From the NCBI RefSeq assembly GCF_003477605.1, contig NZ_QUDR01000013.1:1-42281 (forward strand): 42,281 nucleotides of DNA, read 5' to 3'. Position numbers and translations under genes: made by a program. Shown one piece after another: positions 42,216 through 42,281 of the stretch. Position 1 is the first letter of the stretch. The number at the start of each line of letters is the position of its first letter. Origin of the DNA: Clostridium sp. AF37-5. GTDB taxonomy: Bacteria > Bacillota > Clostridia > Lachnospirales > Lachnospiraceae. Below the pieces are notes generated by a model, which was not told where the DNA came from, made no database searches, and worked only from the letters and a program-made list of their open reading frames with translations.

Positions 42216-42281
42216 GTTTGTGTCAAGTGTTCGTTGGCACTTTTTTTGTTTTCCGTAATTCCGTAGAAAATCTTTGCGTCT
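42216..42281 (+). repeat. ISLre2-type end plus start of a hairpin element (cut by window end)
   Basis: Nearly identical to 25249-25313: GTTTGTGTCAAGTGTTCG, a T run, GTTTTCCGTAATTCCGTAG, AAAA(T)CTTTGCGTCT. It is the left arm of element E; the rest lies beyond the window. Confidence 0.65.

Overview
The window looks like chromosomal DNA of a low-GC, motile, fibre-degrading Firmicute, most likely a Lachnospiraceae member of the Roseburia/Agathobacter/Butyrivibrio type. This rests on the flagellin C-terminus at the left edge, AGGAGG-type ribosome binding sites, a clostridial SOS box, GH10 and GH51 xylan enzymes, single-domain phosphate acetyltransferase, and ISLre2- and IS4-like element remnants. 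The species is an inference. No rRNA, tRNA or CRISPR array was seen.

Layout. 1-2.45 kb: flagellin end, then two inverted, nearly identical IS remnants (127-602 and 1883-2410) enclosing a small membrane-anchored protein and a broken secreted-protein gene; a group II intron fragment sits inside the first remnant. 2.5-6.9 kb (+): a membrane chemoreceptor-like protein fused to a PilZ (c-di-GMP) domain, a SEC-C protein and a MATE exporter. 6.9-7.3 kb: two large hairpin elements. 7.3-13.4 kb (-): metF, intracellular arabinofuranosidase, then the tightly packed group pta / acyltransferase / GH10 lipoprotein. 13.4-13.9 kb: two more hairpin elements. 13.9-16.3 kb (-): Na/Pi cotransporter plus PhoB-like regulator, behind a candidate Pho box. 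16.4-18.1 kb (+): ABC exporter. 18.1-23.2 kb: an ABC-2 type exporter (ATPase and two permeases, -) divergent from a DesK/NarL-type two-component pair (+). 23.2-25.2 kb (-): aminotransferase and thiD. 25.2-26.3 kb: decayed ISLre2-type element carrying a fifth hairpin. 26.3-27.4 kb (-): autoregulated-looking Fic protein. 27.5-32 kb (-): an operon rSAM / TIGR03915 / dus / MATE under an apparent LexA box. 32-34.8 kb (-): two ion transporters. 34.9-38.2 kb (-): TrpB2-like enzyme, a decayed HipA-like kinase with its intact small partner, and a LysR regulator. 38.2-41.6 kb (-): a solitary HsdR with an N-terminal DUF4145-like domain. 41.8-42.2 kb: a complete-looking type I toxin-antitoxin locus. The window ends inside another copy of the IS-end/hairpin sequence.

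The most unusual content is (i) a family of about 140-nt composite hairpins sharing a conserved asymmetric core but having different, self-complementary outer arms in each copy; (ii) a type I toxin-antitoxin locus in which toxin promoter, 5'-3' long-distance pairing, antisense promoter and shared terminator are all visible; and (iii) an SOS-type operator placed exactly at the promoter of a poorly characterised radical-SAM DNA repair operon. All calls were made by reading the sequence; no database search or folding program was run.
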